This document shows, piece by piece, positions 52,525 to 61,420 of a DNA stretch of 64,000 nucleotides. The DNA lies in the NCBI GenBank assembly GCA_017463125.1, contig JAFTPV010000018.1, forward strand, positions 62,001 through 126,000, given 5' to 3'. Within the stretch, counting starts at the first letter, position 1; every line of letters starts with the position of its first letter. The notes beneath the pieces were generated by a model. The model was not told where the DNA came from. It made no database searches and worked only from the letters and a program-made list of their open reading frames with translations. This DNA is from Clostridia bacterium (GTDB lineage: Bacteria > Bacillota > Clostridia > Oscillospirales > CAG-272). The position numbers and the translations under genes are program-made.

Positions 52525-53856
52525 ATGGCAACATTGGTAATTATGCCCCGTCAGGGACAAAGCGTTGAAAGCTGCATTATTACCGCTTTTAACAAAAAGG
52601 TTGGCGACACCGTTGAGGCAGGCGAGGTTCTTTTCTCCTACGAAACGGATAAGTCATCCTTTGACGAGCCCGCACCTGTAGCGGGTAAGATCCTTGCCAT
52701 CTTCAGAGAAGAGGGCGACGACGTCCCTTGTCTTGAAAACGTACTTGTAATCGGTAACGATGGAGAGGATTTCTCTGAATTCATACCTAAATCAGAGGCA
52801 GAAGCCACTCCTGCCGCGCCTGTGGCAGAATCGGTACCCGAGGCGCCTATGGCAGAGGCTGCTCCCGTAGCAGAGGCTATCGCTACTACAAGCGCAGGCG
52901 GAGATTTTGCTATCTCCCCGAGAGCAAGACTCCTTGCTGAAAAGACTCACGCTGATCTTCTTAAGGCTGTTCCCACAGGTCCTAACGGCAGAATAATCGA
53001 AAGAGATGTTCAAAGATTAGTTGATATGGGTCTTACCGTATCTCCTGCGGCGAAGGATGCTTATTCCTCTGCGGTTGAGGGCTCCGGCATTAGCGGAAAG
53101 GTAGTTCTTGCTGATCTTAACGCGCCTGCGGCGCAGGAGGCGGCTCCCGCAGCACCTGCTACAGAGTATGAGGACGTTAAGCTTCCCAATATCCGTAAGG
53201 TTATTGCAAAGTCTATGCACCAGTCCCTTTCTACTATGGCACAGCTCACTCTAAACACCTCCTTCGATGCTACAAAGCTTATGGCTCTCAGAGCATCGCT
53301 TAAGGCGGGGGCAGAGAAAATGGGCATCGGAAACATCACCCTTAACGATATGGTGCTCTTCGCAGTATCTCGCGTGCTTCTTAATCACAAGGACCTTAAT
53401 GCGCACTATCTCGACGACACTATGAGATATTTCACAAACGTAAATCTCGGTGTTGCGGTTGATACGCCCAGAGGACTTATGGTTCCTACCGTATTTGCGG
53501 CTAACAAGATGACTCTTAACGAGCTTTCAAAGTCCGCAAAGGTGGTTATCAGCGCGGCGCAGGAGGGAACTATCAACCCCGATCTTCTTAAGGGTGGCTC
53601 GTTCACTGTAACAAATCTCGGTTCTCTTGGTATCGAGAGCTTCACTCCCGTTATCAATCCTCCCCAGACCGGTATTCTCGGCGTTGGCACTATCACCAAG
53701 AGAATTAAGGAAGTAAACGGTGAGGACGTAACCTATCCCGCAATGGGTCTTTCTCTCACGTTTGACCACAGAGCTCTTGACGGTGCTCCTGCGGCAAAAT
53801 TCCTCAAGGAGCTTGTAGCAGCACTTGAGAACTTCGACCTTCTTCTCACAAAGTAA
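52525..53856 (+). CDS. 2-oxoacid dehydrogenase E2 (dihydrolipoamide acyltransferase)
   Basis: A 443-residue E2 core of a pyruvate-dehydrogenase-type complex. One lipoyl domain (about 1-80) has its lipoylated Lys43 in YETDKSS. An Ala/Pro/Glu-rich linker (about 90-125) leads to a peripheral-subunit-binding domain (about 131-172; ISPRARLLAEKT and GPNGRIIERDVQRL). A second, weaker copy follows (about 176-207; SPAAKDAYSSAVEGSGISGKVVLADL). After another linker comes the catalytic domain (about 225-443) with the FDHRALDGAPAAKFL active site (His and Asp). It lies 28 bases after the aldolase gene with an AAAAGGAG ribosome binding site. Confidence 0.93.
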   Translation: MATLVIMPRQGQSVESCIITAFNKKVGDTVEAGEVLFSYETDKSSFDEPAPVAGKILAIFREEGDDVPCLENVLVIGNDGEDFSEFIPKSEAEATPAAPVAESVPEAPMAEAAPVAEAIATTSAGGDFAISPRARLLAEKTHADLLKAVPTGPNGRIIERDVQRLVDMGLTVSPAAKDAYSSAVEGSGISGKVVLADLNAPAAQEAAPAAPATEYEDVKLPNIRKVIAKSMHQSLSTMAQLTLNTSFDATKLMALRASLKAGAEKMGIGNITLNDMVLFAVSRVLLNHKDLNAHYLDDTMRYFTNVNLGVAVDTPRGLMVPTVFAANKMTLNELSKSAKVVISAAQEGTINPDLLKGGSFTVTNLGSLGIESFTPVINPPQTGILGVGTITKRIKEVNGEDVTYPAMGLSLTFDHRALDGAPAAKFLKELVAALENFDLLLTK

Positions 53857-53874
53857 ACAGGAGGTCGGAAAGCA

Positions 53875-55233
53875 ATGTATGATTTAATAATTCTCGGCGG
53901 CGGTCCTGCCGGTTATAACGCGGCTGAAAGAGCGGCTCACGGCGGACTCAAAACCCTTGTAATTGAAGAAAGAGCACTCGGTGGTGTTTGCTTAAACGAG
54001 GGCTGTATTCCTACAAAAACTCTTCTTTATTCCGCAAAAATCTACGATTATGCAAAGCACAGCGCTGATTACGGTGTAACCTTCGGTTCAGCGTCTATCG
54101 ACCATAATTTCGTCGTTGAGCGTAAGAACAAGGTTGTAAAGCAGCTCGTTTCGGGAATCGGCGCAAAGCTTAAAAAGGCAGGCGTTGAGGTTGTAAACGC
54201 TACAGCTGCTATTAAAGAGAGAAACGCAGACGGCTTTGTAGTAACTGCGGCTGATAAGGAGTACGTTGGTAAGCAGCTTCTTATCTGCACAGGCTCTTCT
54301 GCCGCAATTCCTCCTATCGACGGACTTAAGGACTCTCTTGCATCAGGCTTCGCTCTTACAAACCGCGAGGTTCTTGATCTCAAAGAGATTCCCAAGACCA
54401 TCGTTGTAGTAGGTGGCGGTGTTATCGGTCTTGAGATGGCGTCCTATTTTAACTCCGTAGGCTCTAAGGTCTACGTTCTTGAGATGCTTGACCATATCGC
54501 AGGTGCTACCGACGGTGAGATTTCCAAGATGCTCCAGAAGGAGTACGCATCTCGCGGTGTTGAGTTTATCCTTGGTGCAAAGGTTACCTCTATTAAGGAT
54601 AAGGCCGTTTCTTATGAGAAGGACGGCAAGGTATCAAAGCTTGATGCCGACTACGCTCTCGTTTCTATCGGACGCCGTCCGAGAACGCAGGGAATAGGCT
54701 GTGAGAACATCGGTCTTAAGCTTGAGAGAGGCGCTATCGTTACCAACGAGTACGGTAAGACAAACGTTCCGGGTGTTTGGGCGGCAGGTGACGTAAACGG
54801 CAAGTCTATGCTTGCTCATACCGCTTATCGCGAGGGCGAGGTTTGTATAAATAATATCCTCGGCAAGAAGGACAGAATCAATTATAATTCCATTCCTTCG
54901 GTTATTTACACCAATCCCGAGGTTGCTTCTGTTGGCGAGACATCCGAGTCCTGCAAGGCGAAGGGAATCGACGCAAAGATCGATACCGTTACCCTTAAGT
55001 ACAGCGGCCGTTACGTTGCCGAGAACGAGCATGGAAACGGAGTTGTTAAAATCATCACCGACAAGGCCCATAATAACATCATAGGCGTACATATATACGG
55101 CACCTACGCGTCTGAGATCATCTACGGCGCAGCTATGATGGTCGAAACCGAGATGCGTGTTGCCGACGTTCAGAAGCTCGTATTCCCGCACCCCACCGTT
55201 TGTGAGGTTATCAGGGAAGCAATGTTTATGTAA
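53875..55233 (+). CDS. lpdA: Dihydrolipoyl dehydrogenase (E3)
   Basis: Flavoprotein that reoxidises the lipoyl group of E2 and reduces NAD+. The 452-residue chain starts with the FAD motif LIILGGGPAGYNAA (about 4-17). The redox disulfide is GGVCLNEGC with Cys39 and Cys44. The NAD motif VVVGGGVIGLEMAS lies near 181-194, GVWAAGDVNG is the second FAD segment, and the catalytic His is in FPHPTVCEV near the C-terminus. There is no N-terminal lipoyl domain. It follows E2 by 18 bases with GGAGG before its ATG, and is followed by a hairpin and the fused E1 gene. Confidence 0.96.
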   Translation: MYDLIILGGGPAGYNAAERAAHGGLKTLVIEERALGGVCLNEGCIPTKTLLYSAKIYDYAKHSADYGVTFGSASIDHNFVVERKNKVVKQLVSGIGAKLKKAGVEVVNATAAIKERNADGFVVTAADKEYVGKQLLICTGSSAAIPPIDGLKDSLASGFALTNREVLDLKEIPKTIVVVGGGVIGLEMASYFNSVGSKVYVLEMLDHIAGATDGEISKMLQKEYASRGVEFILGAKVTSIKDKAVSYEKDGKVSKLDADYALVSIGRRPRTQGIGCENIGLKLERGAIVTNEYGKTNVPGVWAAGDVNGKSMLAHTAYREGEVCINNILGKKDRINYNSIPSVIYTNPEVASVGETSESCKAKGIDAKIDTVTLKYSGRYVAENEHGNGVVKIITDKAHNNIIGVHIYGTYASEIIYGAAMMVETEMRVADVQKLVFPHPTVCEVIREAMFM

Positions 55234-55242
55234 TATAACCGC

Positions 55243-55268
55243 AGGGGACGCCGCCCCCGACGTCCCCT
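55243..55268 (+). other. Intercistronic hairpin between E3 and E1
   Basis: AGGGGACG (55243-55250) pairs with CGTCCCCT (55261-55268), with a C-rich 10-base loop. No T tract follows. It may stabilise the mRNA or reduce read-through. Confidence 0.5.
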
Positions 55269-55301
55269 TAAAATGCAAATAAAATAAGGAGTAAATAAAT
55301 T

Positions 55302-57788
55302 ATGCCTAAGAGTCAATATGTTGACCCCGGTAAAGCCTTTGAGGCAGGCTATATCCATTTTGAAGATATTCCCGTTTGCCAATATAATAAGACTCTCGCC
55401 GAGGAAAAGAAAATCTATACGAAGGACGATTTCCTCCGTATCTATCGTGACATGGCTATCATTCGTGAGTTTGAAACCATGCTTAACGATGTTAAAACCA
55501 AGTCTAACTACAACGGAGTAGAGTATAACAACCCCGGTCCCGCGCACCTTTCCATAGGTCAGGAGGCGTCTGCTGTCGGTGAGGCTTACAGCCTTGATAT
55601 CAACGACTTCTCCTTCGGTTCTCACAGAAGTCACGGTGAAATTCTTGCTAAGGGTCTTTCCTCCATTCATAAGCTTACTGACGAAGAGGTTTATGATATA
55701 ATGAAGGAGTTCCTCGGCGGCGCCGTTCTCTCTGTCGTTGAGAAGCACATGAACGCAGGCGGCAACGTTAAGGAGCTTGCTATAAACTTCCTTCTTTACG
55801 GCGCACTTGCTGAGATATTCGCCCGTAAGACCGGCTTTAACAGGGGTCTTGGCGGTTCTATGCACGCATTCTTCATCCCCTTCGGACTTATGCCCAACAA
55901 CGCAATAGTTGGCGCATCTGCTCCTATCGCACTTGGTGCAGCTCTTTATAAGAGATCTAACAACAAGCCCGGTATCATCATCTCCAACTGCGGCGACGGT
56001 GCAACCGGACGTGGTCCTGTTCTCGAGTCCTTTAACTTCGCTTCTATGGACCAGATTACAAAGCTCTGGGGCATGGACGGCAAGTATTCGGACGCAGGCC
56101 TTCCCATTCTCTTTAACGTATTTAACAATCATTACGGTATGGGCGGTCAGACTCGCGGAGAGACTATGGGCTTTGATATGGTTGCACGTCTTGGCGCAGG
56201 CTTCAACCCCTCGCAGATGCATGCAGAGCGTGTAAACGGCTACGATCCTCTCGCAGTTATCGACGCAGTATCTCGTAAGAAGGAGCTTCTCCTTGCAGGT
56301 AAGGGTCCTGCGCTTCTTGACGTTGTTACATACCGTGTATCCGGTCACTCTCCCTCCGACTCTTCCACCTACCGTACCGCAGAGGAGATCGAGGCTTGGA
56401 AGGCAGCAGATCCTATCCTCGCGTTCAAGAATAAGCTCGGAGGCGGCAAGATCGCTACCGAGAACGAGATTGCAAAGATGCACGAGGATATCACCGCTCG
56501 CATGACCGAGGTTATGAAGCTTGCTATTAACGACGATATCTCTCCCAGAATGGATCTTAACAAGGAGCCCGACGCTATTTCATCCATCATGTTCTCCAAC
56601 CAGAAGGTTGTATCTATGGAGCCCGAGCGCAAGGCAGAGATGATTATGCCCAAGGAGGAGTGCCCCAGAGTTAAGGAAATCAAGGGCAAGGTTCGTACAG
56701 CAACAGACGCAAACGGCAAGCCTGTTTCCAAGATGAAGATGTACAACGTTTGCGACGCGCTCTTCGAGCCGATAATCGACAAGTTCTACGATGACCCCAC
56801 CCTTATCGCATACGGTGAGGATAATCGTGACTGGGGCGGAGCATTCGGTGTTTATAAGAAGATGACCGAGGCTGTTCCTTATCATAGATTCTTCAACTCT
56901 CCTATTTCCGAGTCTGCAATCGTTGGCTCTGCAGTAGGTTACGCAATGTGCGGTGGTCGCGCTATCGTTGAGCTTATGTACGCTGACTTCATCGGCTGTG
57001 CAGGTGACGAGATATTCAACCAGATGGCTAAGTGGCAGGCAATGAGCGCAGGTATCCTTAAGATGCCCATCACTCTTCGTGTTTCCGTTGGTTCTAAGTA
57101 CGGCGCACAGCATTCTCAGGACTGGACAGCACTCTGTGCTCATATCCCAGGTCTTAAGGTCGTATTCCCCGCAACTCCCACTGATGCGAAGGGACTTATG
57201 ACATCAGCTCTTGACGGCACCGACCCTGTTGTATTCTTCGAGAGCCAGAGAATTTACGGATTTGGCGAGCAGTTCAATAAGGACGGCGTTCCCGAGGGTC
57301 ACTTCGAGATACCCTTCGGCGAGCCTGACATCAAGCGCGAGGGTAAGGACGTTACTATTCTTACTATCGGTGCGGTTCTTTACAGAGCTCTTGAGGCTGC
57401 AAAGATTCTTGAGGAGAAGTACGGTGTATCGGCTGAAATTATCGACGCTCGTTCTATCGTACCCTTCAACTATGAGAAGGTTATCGAGTCTGTTAAGAAG
57501 ACGGGTAAGATTATTCTCGTTGGTGACGCTTGCGAGAGAAACTCTGTAATGAGAGATATGGCTTCCAACATTACCGAAATGTGCTTCGATTACCTCGACG
57601 GCCCTGCGGTTGTTGTTGGTTCTCGTAACTGGATAACTCCCGCCTTCGAGCTTGAGAAGTCCTTCTTCCCCCAGGCAGATTGGATTATCGACGCTCTTCA
57701 CGAGAAGATTATGCCTCTTCCCGGACACGTTCCGACCAACAACTTTACCGATATTGAAAAGGTAGAGAGAGCAAAGCTCGGTCTTTAA
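55302..57788 (+). CDS. 2-oxoacid dehydrogenase E1 with alpha and beta parts fused
   Basis: An 828-residue thiamine-diphosphate-dependent decarboxylase. The alpha part (about 1-430) has [28 protein letters not shown], the GGSMHAFF segment, and the TPP motif beginning [14 protein letters not shown] and ending [11 protein letters not shown] linker (about 430-480) joins it to the beta part (about 485-828) with [49 protein letters not shown] and [11 protein letters not shown]. In most bacteria alpha and beta are separate genes or, in the unrelated AceE type, a single chain of another family; this fused alpha-beta type is less common. It lacks a marker that settles pyruvate versus branched-chain or acetoin substrates. 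GGAG is 10 bases before the ATG. Confidence 0.9.
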   Translation: MPKSQYVDPGKAFEAGYIHFEDIPVCQYNKTLAEEKKIYTKDDFLRIYRDMAIIREFETMLNDVKTKSNYNGVEYNNPGPAHLSIGQEASAVGEAYSLDINDFSFGSHRSHGEILAKGLSSIHKLTDEEVYDIMKEFLGGAVLSVVEKHMNAGGNVKELAINFLLYGALAEIFARKTGFNRGLGGSMHAFFIPFGLMPNNAIVGASAPIALGAALYKRSNNKPGIIISNCGDGATGRGPVLESFNFASMDQITKLWGMDGKYSDAGLPILFNVFNNHYGMGGQTRGETMGFDMVARLGAGFNPSQMHAERVNGYDPLAVIDAVSRKKELLLAGKGPALLDVVTYRVSGHSPSDSSTYRTAEEIEAWKAADPILAFKNKLGGGKIATENEIAKMHEDITARMTEVMKLAINDDISPRMDLNKEPDAISSIMFSNQKVVSMEPERKAEMIMPKEECPRVKEIKGKVRTATDANGKPVSKMKMYNVCDALFEPIIDKFYDDPTLIAYGEDNRDWGGAFGVYKKMTEAVPYHRFFNSPISESAIVGSAVGYAMCGGRAIVELMYADFIGCAGDEIFNQMAKWQAMSAGILKMPITLRVSVGSKYGAQHSQDWTALCAHIPGLKVVFPATPTDAKGLMTSALDGTDPVVFFESQRIYGFGEQFNKDGVPEGHFEIPFGEPDIKREGKDVTILTIGAVLYRALEAAKILEEKYGVSAEIIDARSIVPFNYEKVIESVKKTGKIILVGDACERNSVMRDMASNITEMCFDYLDGPAVVVGSRNWITPAFELEKSFFPQADWIIDALHEKIMPLPGHVPTNNFTDIEKVERAKLGL

Positions 57789-57802
57789 TCTATAAAAACT
57801 TG

Positions 57803-57832
57803 TGGCACATCGGGCAAATACCCGATGTGCCA
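57803..57832 (+). other. 12-bp perfect hairpin upstream of lipoate ligase
   Basis: 57803-57814 pairs without mismatch to 57821-57832 (6-base loop). Only TTATAGG follows, so termination would be poor. It may be a 3' mRNA stabiliser for E1 or a leaky attenuator that lowers expression of lplA. Confidence 0.6.
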
Positions 57833-57851
57833 TTATAGGAATAAGGGGTTT

Positions 57852-58823
57852 ATGAAATTTTTATTATTACACTCAACCGACCCATATCACAACTTGGCTG
57901 TCGAAGAATACATGTTCCGAAAAACGCAGGATAATATATTTATTCTTTGGCAGAACGACAAAACTGTCGTTATCGGCAAAAATCAAAATATAAATTGTGA
58001 GCTTAATTTTGATTTTGTGAATAAGAACGGAATCAAGGTTGCAAGGCGTATTACAGGCGGCGGCGCAGTCTACCATGACTTTGGTAATCTTAATTACAGC
58101 TTCATTTCATCGACAGAAAAAGAGGGCATAGATTTTGCCTATTTTACAAAGCCCATAATTGAGGCACTCAATGCCCTCGGAGTTGATGCAAGACTGACCG
58201 GCAGGAACGATATTGAGGTTGAAGGGAAGAAAATTTCCGGAAATGCCCAGTATTCAAAAAACGGCAGAACTCTTCATCACGGAACACTGCTTTTTGATAC
58301 CGATTTATCTGTACTTTCATCAGCGCTTCACGTTGATGAGGAAAAAATCAAATCAAAAGCAATAAAATCCACAAGATCAAGAGTCACAAACCTTAAATCT
58401 CTTATTCCTATAAAGAATATTAACGAATTTATAGATTATCTTTGCTGCTATGTTATTAATAAATATTCTCCGGAGATAATTTCCGAGCCGTCTGATTTGT
58501 ATATTACGGAATTAGAAGAGAGAAATAAGTCAGAGGAATGGCTTTTCCCGAAAAACTCCTATCTTTCTACCTTCACGGTGAGAAAAAAGAAAAAATACGA
58601 CTTTGGAATAGTTGATATTGAACTTTCCATGAACGGTGATATAATCTCGGATATCAAAATTTACGGTGATTTCTTTGGTACAAAGGATGTAAGTGAGCTT
58701 TCGGAAAAAATATCAGGTAATAGCCTTGATTTAATCGATGAAATTCTAGAAAGCATTAACCTTTCAGACTATATACTTGGAATGACTGTTAATGAATTTT
58801 CCGAGCTTATAAAAAGAGGATGA
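57852..58823 (+). CDS. Lipoate-protein ligase
   Basis: A 323-residue LplA-type ligase that activates lipoate with ATP and attaches it to the E2 lysine. N-terminal FLLLHSTDPYHNLAVEEYMF and FILWQNDKTVVIGKNQN are followed by the RRITGGGAVYHDFGNLNYSFI signature (about 70-90) and a KISGNAQYSKNGRTLHHGTLLFDTDL segment (about 131-156). The C-terminal accessory domain (about 245-323) marks a full-length ligase. The start is the ATG at 57852 with AAGGGG before it; an ATG inside the upstream hairpin at 57825 is in frame but unlikely. Its place behind the E2-E3-E1 genes supports lipoylation of that complex. The gene is more AT-rich than the operon before it. Confidence 0.93.
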   Translation: MKFLLLHSTDPYHNLAVEEYMFRKTQDNIFILWQNDKTVVIGKNQNINCELNFDFVNKNGIKVARRITGGGAVYHDFGNLNYSFISSTEKEGIDFAYFTKPIIEALNALGVDARLTGRNDIEVEGKKISGNAQYSKNGRTLHHGTLLFDTDLSVLSSALHVDEEKIKSKAIKSTRSRVTNLKSLIPIKNINEFIDYLCCYVINKYSPEIISEPSDLYITELEERNKSEEWLFPKNSYLSTFTVRKKKKYDFGIVDIELSMNGDIISDIKIYGDFFGTKDVSELSEKISGNSLDLIDEILESINLSDYILGMTVNEFSELIKRG

Positions 58824-58841
58824 CAAAAATCATCCTCTTTT
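58812..58841 (+). terminator. Bidirectional terminator between lplA and the glycyl-radical operon
   Basis: AAAAGAGGATGA (58812-58823) pairs with TCATCCTCTTTT (58830-58841) with a 6-base loop. T tracts follow on both strands (TGTTTTAT rightward, TTTTTATAAG leftward), so it serves both convergent transcripts. Confidence 0.85.
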
Positions 58842-58844
58842 GTT

Positions 58845-60566
58845 TTATATAACCGTATGTCCCGATTTTCTCAAAAGCTCTTTAGCGTGTGCAATTTCCT
58901 CGTCTGTCGGAAGCTTTTCGGGCATTTTAGATGCGATGCCTAGGGACTTATATTTCGATTCCGAGTAATTGTGATACGGCAAAAGTCTTATCTTGGTAAT
59001 ATTCTTGATATTTTTTAAAAAATCCGCCATTTTTTCAATCTGCTCGGAATTATGTTCAGGAATATAAGGAATCCGTATTTCAATTTGCTTGCCGATGCTG
59101 TCAAGATACTTGAGATTTTCTATAATCAGCTTGTTTGATTTTCCCGTGCATCTGATATGTACGTCCTCGTCATACGCCTTAAAATCATAGAGAAAAACAT
59201 CGGTATAGGGAATCACTTTGTCAAGACTTTCACTAGGCACATAACCGCAGGTGTCAACTGCCGTATGAACGCCGTTTGCTTTTAACTCCTTTAATAGTTC
59301 GGCGCAAAAGTCAGCCCACATTAAGCATTCACCGCCCGAAAGGGTAACACCGCCGTCGGAATTATCAAAGAATTCCTTATCTTCAAGCAGGATTGGCAAA
59401 AGCTCGGAAACACTTACTTCCTTGCCATATTCCACACGCGCACCGCCAAGACAATCCGAAACACTAAAACCATTCTTTTGGCACTCACCGCAGCCTATGC
59501 ACTTATGCTCGTAAAATCCAACCTCATACTTTGCCGAAAGTCCCTCAGGATTATGACACCAAAGGCACCTAAGAGGGCAACCCTTAAAGAATACAGTTGT
59601 CCTTATTCCGTCACCGTCGTGAACGGCAAAGCGCTTTATTTCAAAGATTTTAGACTTCATTTTATTATTCCTTACCTTTTTGTTTCCCAAAGTTATACCT
59701 GCTGAAATCAAAATAAATGCGATTAAATACTGCCATTTGAATATATTTTCTGAAAGTAGTATTGCGCCAAAAATGCAGGCAAAAAGCGGCTCGGCAAATT
59801 TTATAATAAACATATTTGAAAGCTCGCAGGTTTTTAATATGTTATTCCAAAGAAGATAAGCCACCATAGAAGCGGTGCAAATGTATGTAAAGACCAAAAG
59901 ACTATCTAAATTAAAACTCAGGAAATCAGCGCCCATAATCAAAGCAACAAAAAGTAAAACGATACCGCCCGAAAGCTGAGATATTCCGGTTATCCAAAAG
60001 GGTGAATTGTTTTCAAGCGTCTTTTTGCTTAAAATACTTGCAACAACGGTACAAACAGAAGCAAGAATAATAAGAATATCACCGAAAGAAAAGCTAATAC
60101 CGCCGGGATTAAAGTTAATAGCAATAATTCCGAAAAAGCCTATAATAGCGCCGATTATCTTCCAAATACTATATGTTTCATTCTTAAAAAACAGAAAGGC
60201 GAAGCATACATATATTAAAGAACCCAGCTGTTTTATAAGAGCGGTTTTAGAGCTATCTGTGGAGCTTAATCCTATGTAGGTAAAGGCATAATGAAGAATT
60301 ATCGAAAACAGACCTATCAAAAGAATCATGCCGAAAGTTTTGATTTTTGGAGCCTTAATTTTATCTTTTTTCAAAAAGGCCATGAAACAGACGATAGCAC
60401 CGCAAAGTGCAAATCTTGTTCCCGCAAACATTAAAATGCTAGGAATATCACTTCCGTTTATTTCAAAGACTTCGTAACCTATCTTTACCATTGGGAATAA
60501 CGAACCCCAAAGCGCCATTACGAGAAGCGATAAAAAAAGTGTTCTTAAATTTAGTGTGCTTTTCAT
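58845..60566 (-). CDS. EamA transporter fused in frame to a glycyl-radical-enzyme activase
   Basis: One 573-residue frame encodes two proteins. Residues 1-302 are a ten-helix drug/metabolite transporter with two EamA halves. Residues 303-573 are a radical SAM activase that puts the glycyl radical on its partner enzyme: RFAVHDGDGIRTTVFFKGCPLRCLWCHNPEG with the CxxxCxxC cluster, then one CxxCxxCx9C auxiliary cluster site, and GGVTLSGGECLMW. Canonical activases have two auxiliary cluster motifs. The activase part begins at an ATG (59660) preceded by AAGGA eight bases upstream, so a free activase may also be made by internal initiation. The start overlaps the lactonase stop by four bases. No stop or frameshift lies between the two domains. 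Confidence 0.88.
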   Translation of the reverse strand: MKSTLNLRTLFLSLLVMALWGSLFPMVKIGYEVFEINGSDIPSILMFAGTRFALCGAIVCFMAFLKKDKIKAPKIKTFGMILLIGLFSIILHYAFTYIGLSSTDSSKTALIKQLGSLIYVCFAFLFFKNETYSIWKIIGAIIGFFGIIAINFNPGGISFSFGDILIILASVCTVVASILSKKTLENNSPFWITGISQLSGGIVLLFVALIMGADFLSFNLDSLLVFTYICTASMVAYLLWNNILKTCELSNMFIIKFAEPLFACIFGAILLSENIFKWQYLIAFILISAGITLGNKKVRNNKMKSKIFEIKRFAVHDGDGIRTTVFFKGCPLRCLWCHNPEGLSAKYEVGFYEHKCIGCGECQKNGFSVSDCLGGARVEYGKEVSVSELLPILLEDKEFFDNSDGGVTLSGGECLMWADFCAELLKELKANGVHTAVDTCGYVPSESLDKVIPYTDVFLYDFKAYDEDVHIRCTGKSNKLIIENLKYLDSIGKQIEIRIPYIPEHNSEQIEKMADFLKNIKNITKIRLLPYHNYSESKYKSLGIASKMPEKLPTDEEIAHAKELLRKSGHTVI

Positions 60567-61420
60567 TTTATTTCTCCAAATAAATAAGGGAGTCTTCCTA
60601 CTGTTTTAGATTTTTTTACAATTGTAAATCCTGCGTTTTTGTCATCTTTAATATCTGCCCCAAAGCTAGCTGTTGTGATAGCTAATATATCCATATTTTC
60701 ACCGCAAAAAGAGCAGCTTGTGGGAATTTGTGTTGGTATATCTATGTAGTCACATATTTCAAGAGAAGATGTGTCAACCACAGCAATATGCCCGCCGCCC
60801 CAACATCCGACGTACAAACGTCCATCCTTACCAATAGTAAATCCGTCAACACCTAGAACCGCAATTTGTCTGCCCGAATATGTAATAGCTCCACTTGCTT
60901 TATCAAAACTATATTCCTTGATAATTTGCGTATCGCTATCGGTATGATAAAATTTGGTTTCATCTATGGACCACTCCATACCGTTTGATAAGAGTAGCCC
61001 GTCTAGCAACACTCTTACGCTTCCGTCAGAGGAAATTCGATATAATTTGCCGTCGATCTTATCGGATATTCCTTTTCGCTTTTCGCTTTGCGTGCCAACG
61101 TATATAGCACCGTCAGGACCAACCTTCATATCGTTAGCATGCTTTATCTCGAATTTTGTGTGGTCATAAATCTGTGATATGGAACCCGAGTCGTTCAGGA
61201 TATGAACACCGCCTTCGTGGGATATAATAAGACGATTATTAATATCAAAGGCAAATGATGAGATACCAAATGGAAGAGCACGAACACTCACTTTATCGGT
61301 TGTAAAATCGTAAGTGCAGATTTCATTTCCAAATCCATTGGTAAAATATAGCTTTTGCTCTTTTTCGCTCCATATCGGACCTTCGCCGATAATACAACGT
61401 TTGTCTGTCAAAATTTTCAT
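60563..61420 (-). CDS. SMP-30/gluconolactonase-family protein
   Basis: A 285-residue six-bladed beta-propeller lactonase without a signal peptide. The metal ligands of the family are present: Glu in IIGEGPIWSE (about residue 13), Asn in KHANDMKVGPDG, Asn in LLSNGMEWS and Asp in LGVDGFTIGKDG. It would hydrolyse a sugar-acid lactone or similar cyclic ester in the cytoplasm. It overlaps the upstream esterase gene and the downstream fusion gene by four bases each (ATGA), so translation is coupled throughout. In this context it probably opens a lactone made or needed by the glycyl radical enzyme pathway; the substrate is unknown. Confidence 0.88.
   Translation of the reverse strand: MKILTDKRCIIGEGPIWSEKEQKLYFTNGFGNEICTYDFTTDKVSVRALPFGISSFAFDINNRLIISHEGGVHILNDSGSISQIYDHTKFEIKHANDMKVGPDGAIYVGTQSEKRKGISDKIDGKLYRISSDGSVRVLLDGLLLSNGMEWSIDETKFYHTDSDTQIIKEYSFDKASGAITYSGRQIAVLGVDGFTIGKDGRLYVGCWGGGHIAVVDTSSLEICDYIDIPTQIPTSCSFCGENMDILAITTASFGADIKDDKNAGFTIVKKSKTVGRLPYLFGEIK

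Noticed and set aside
57825-57851. Longer lipoate ligase starting at the ATG inside the hairpin.
   Set aside because: The ATG at 57852 has AAGGGG at proper spacing and begins the conserved N-terminus; the longer form would start within a strong stem.
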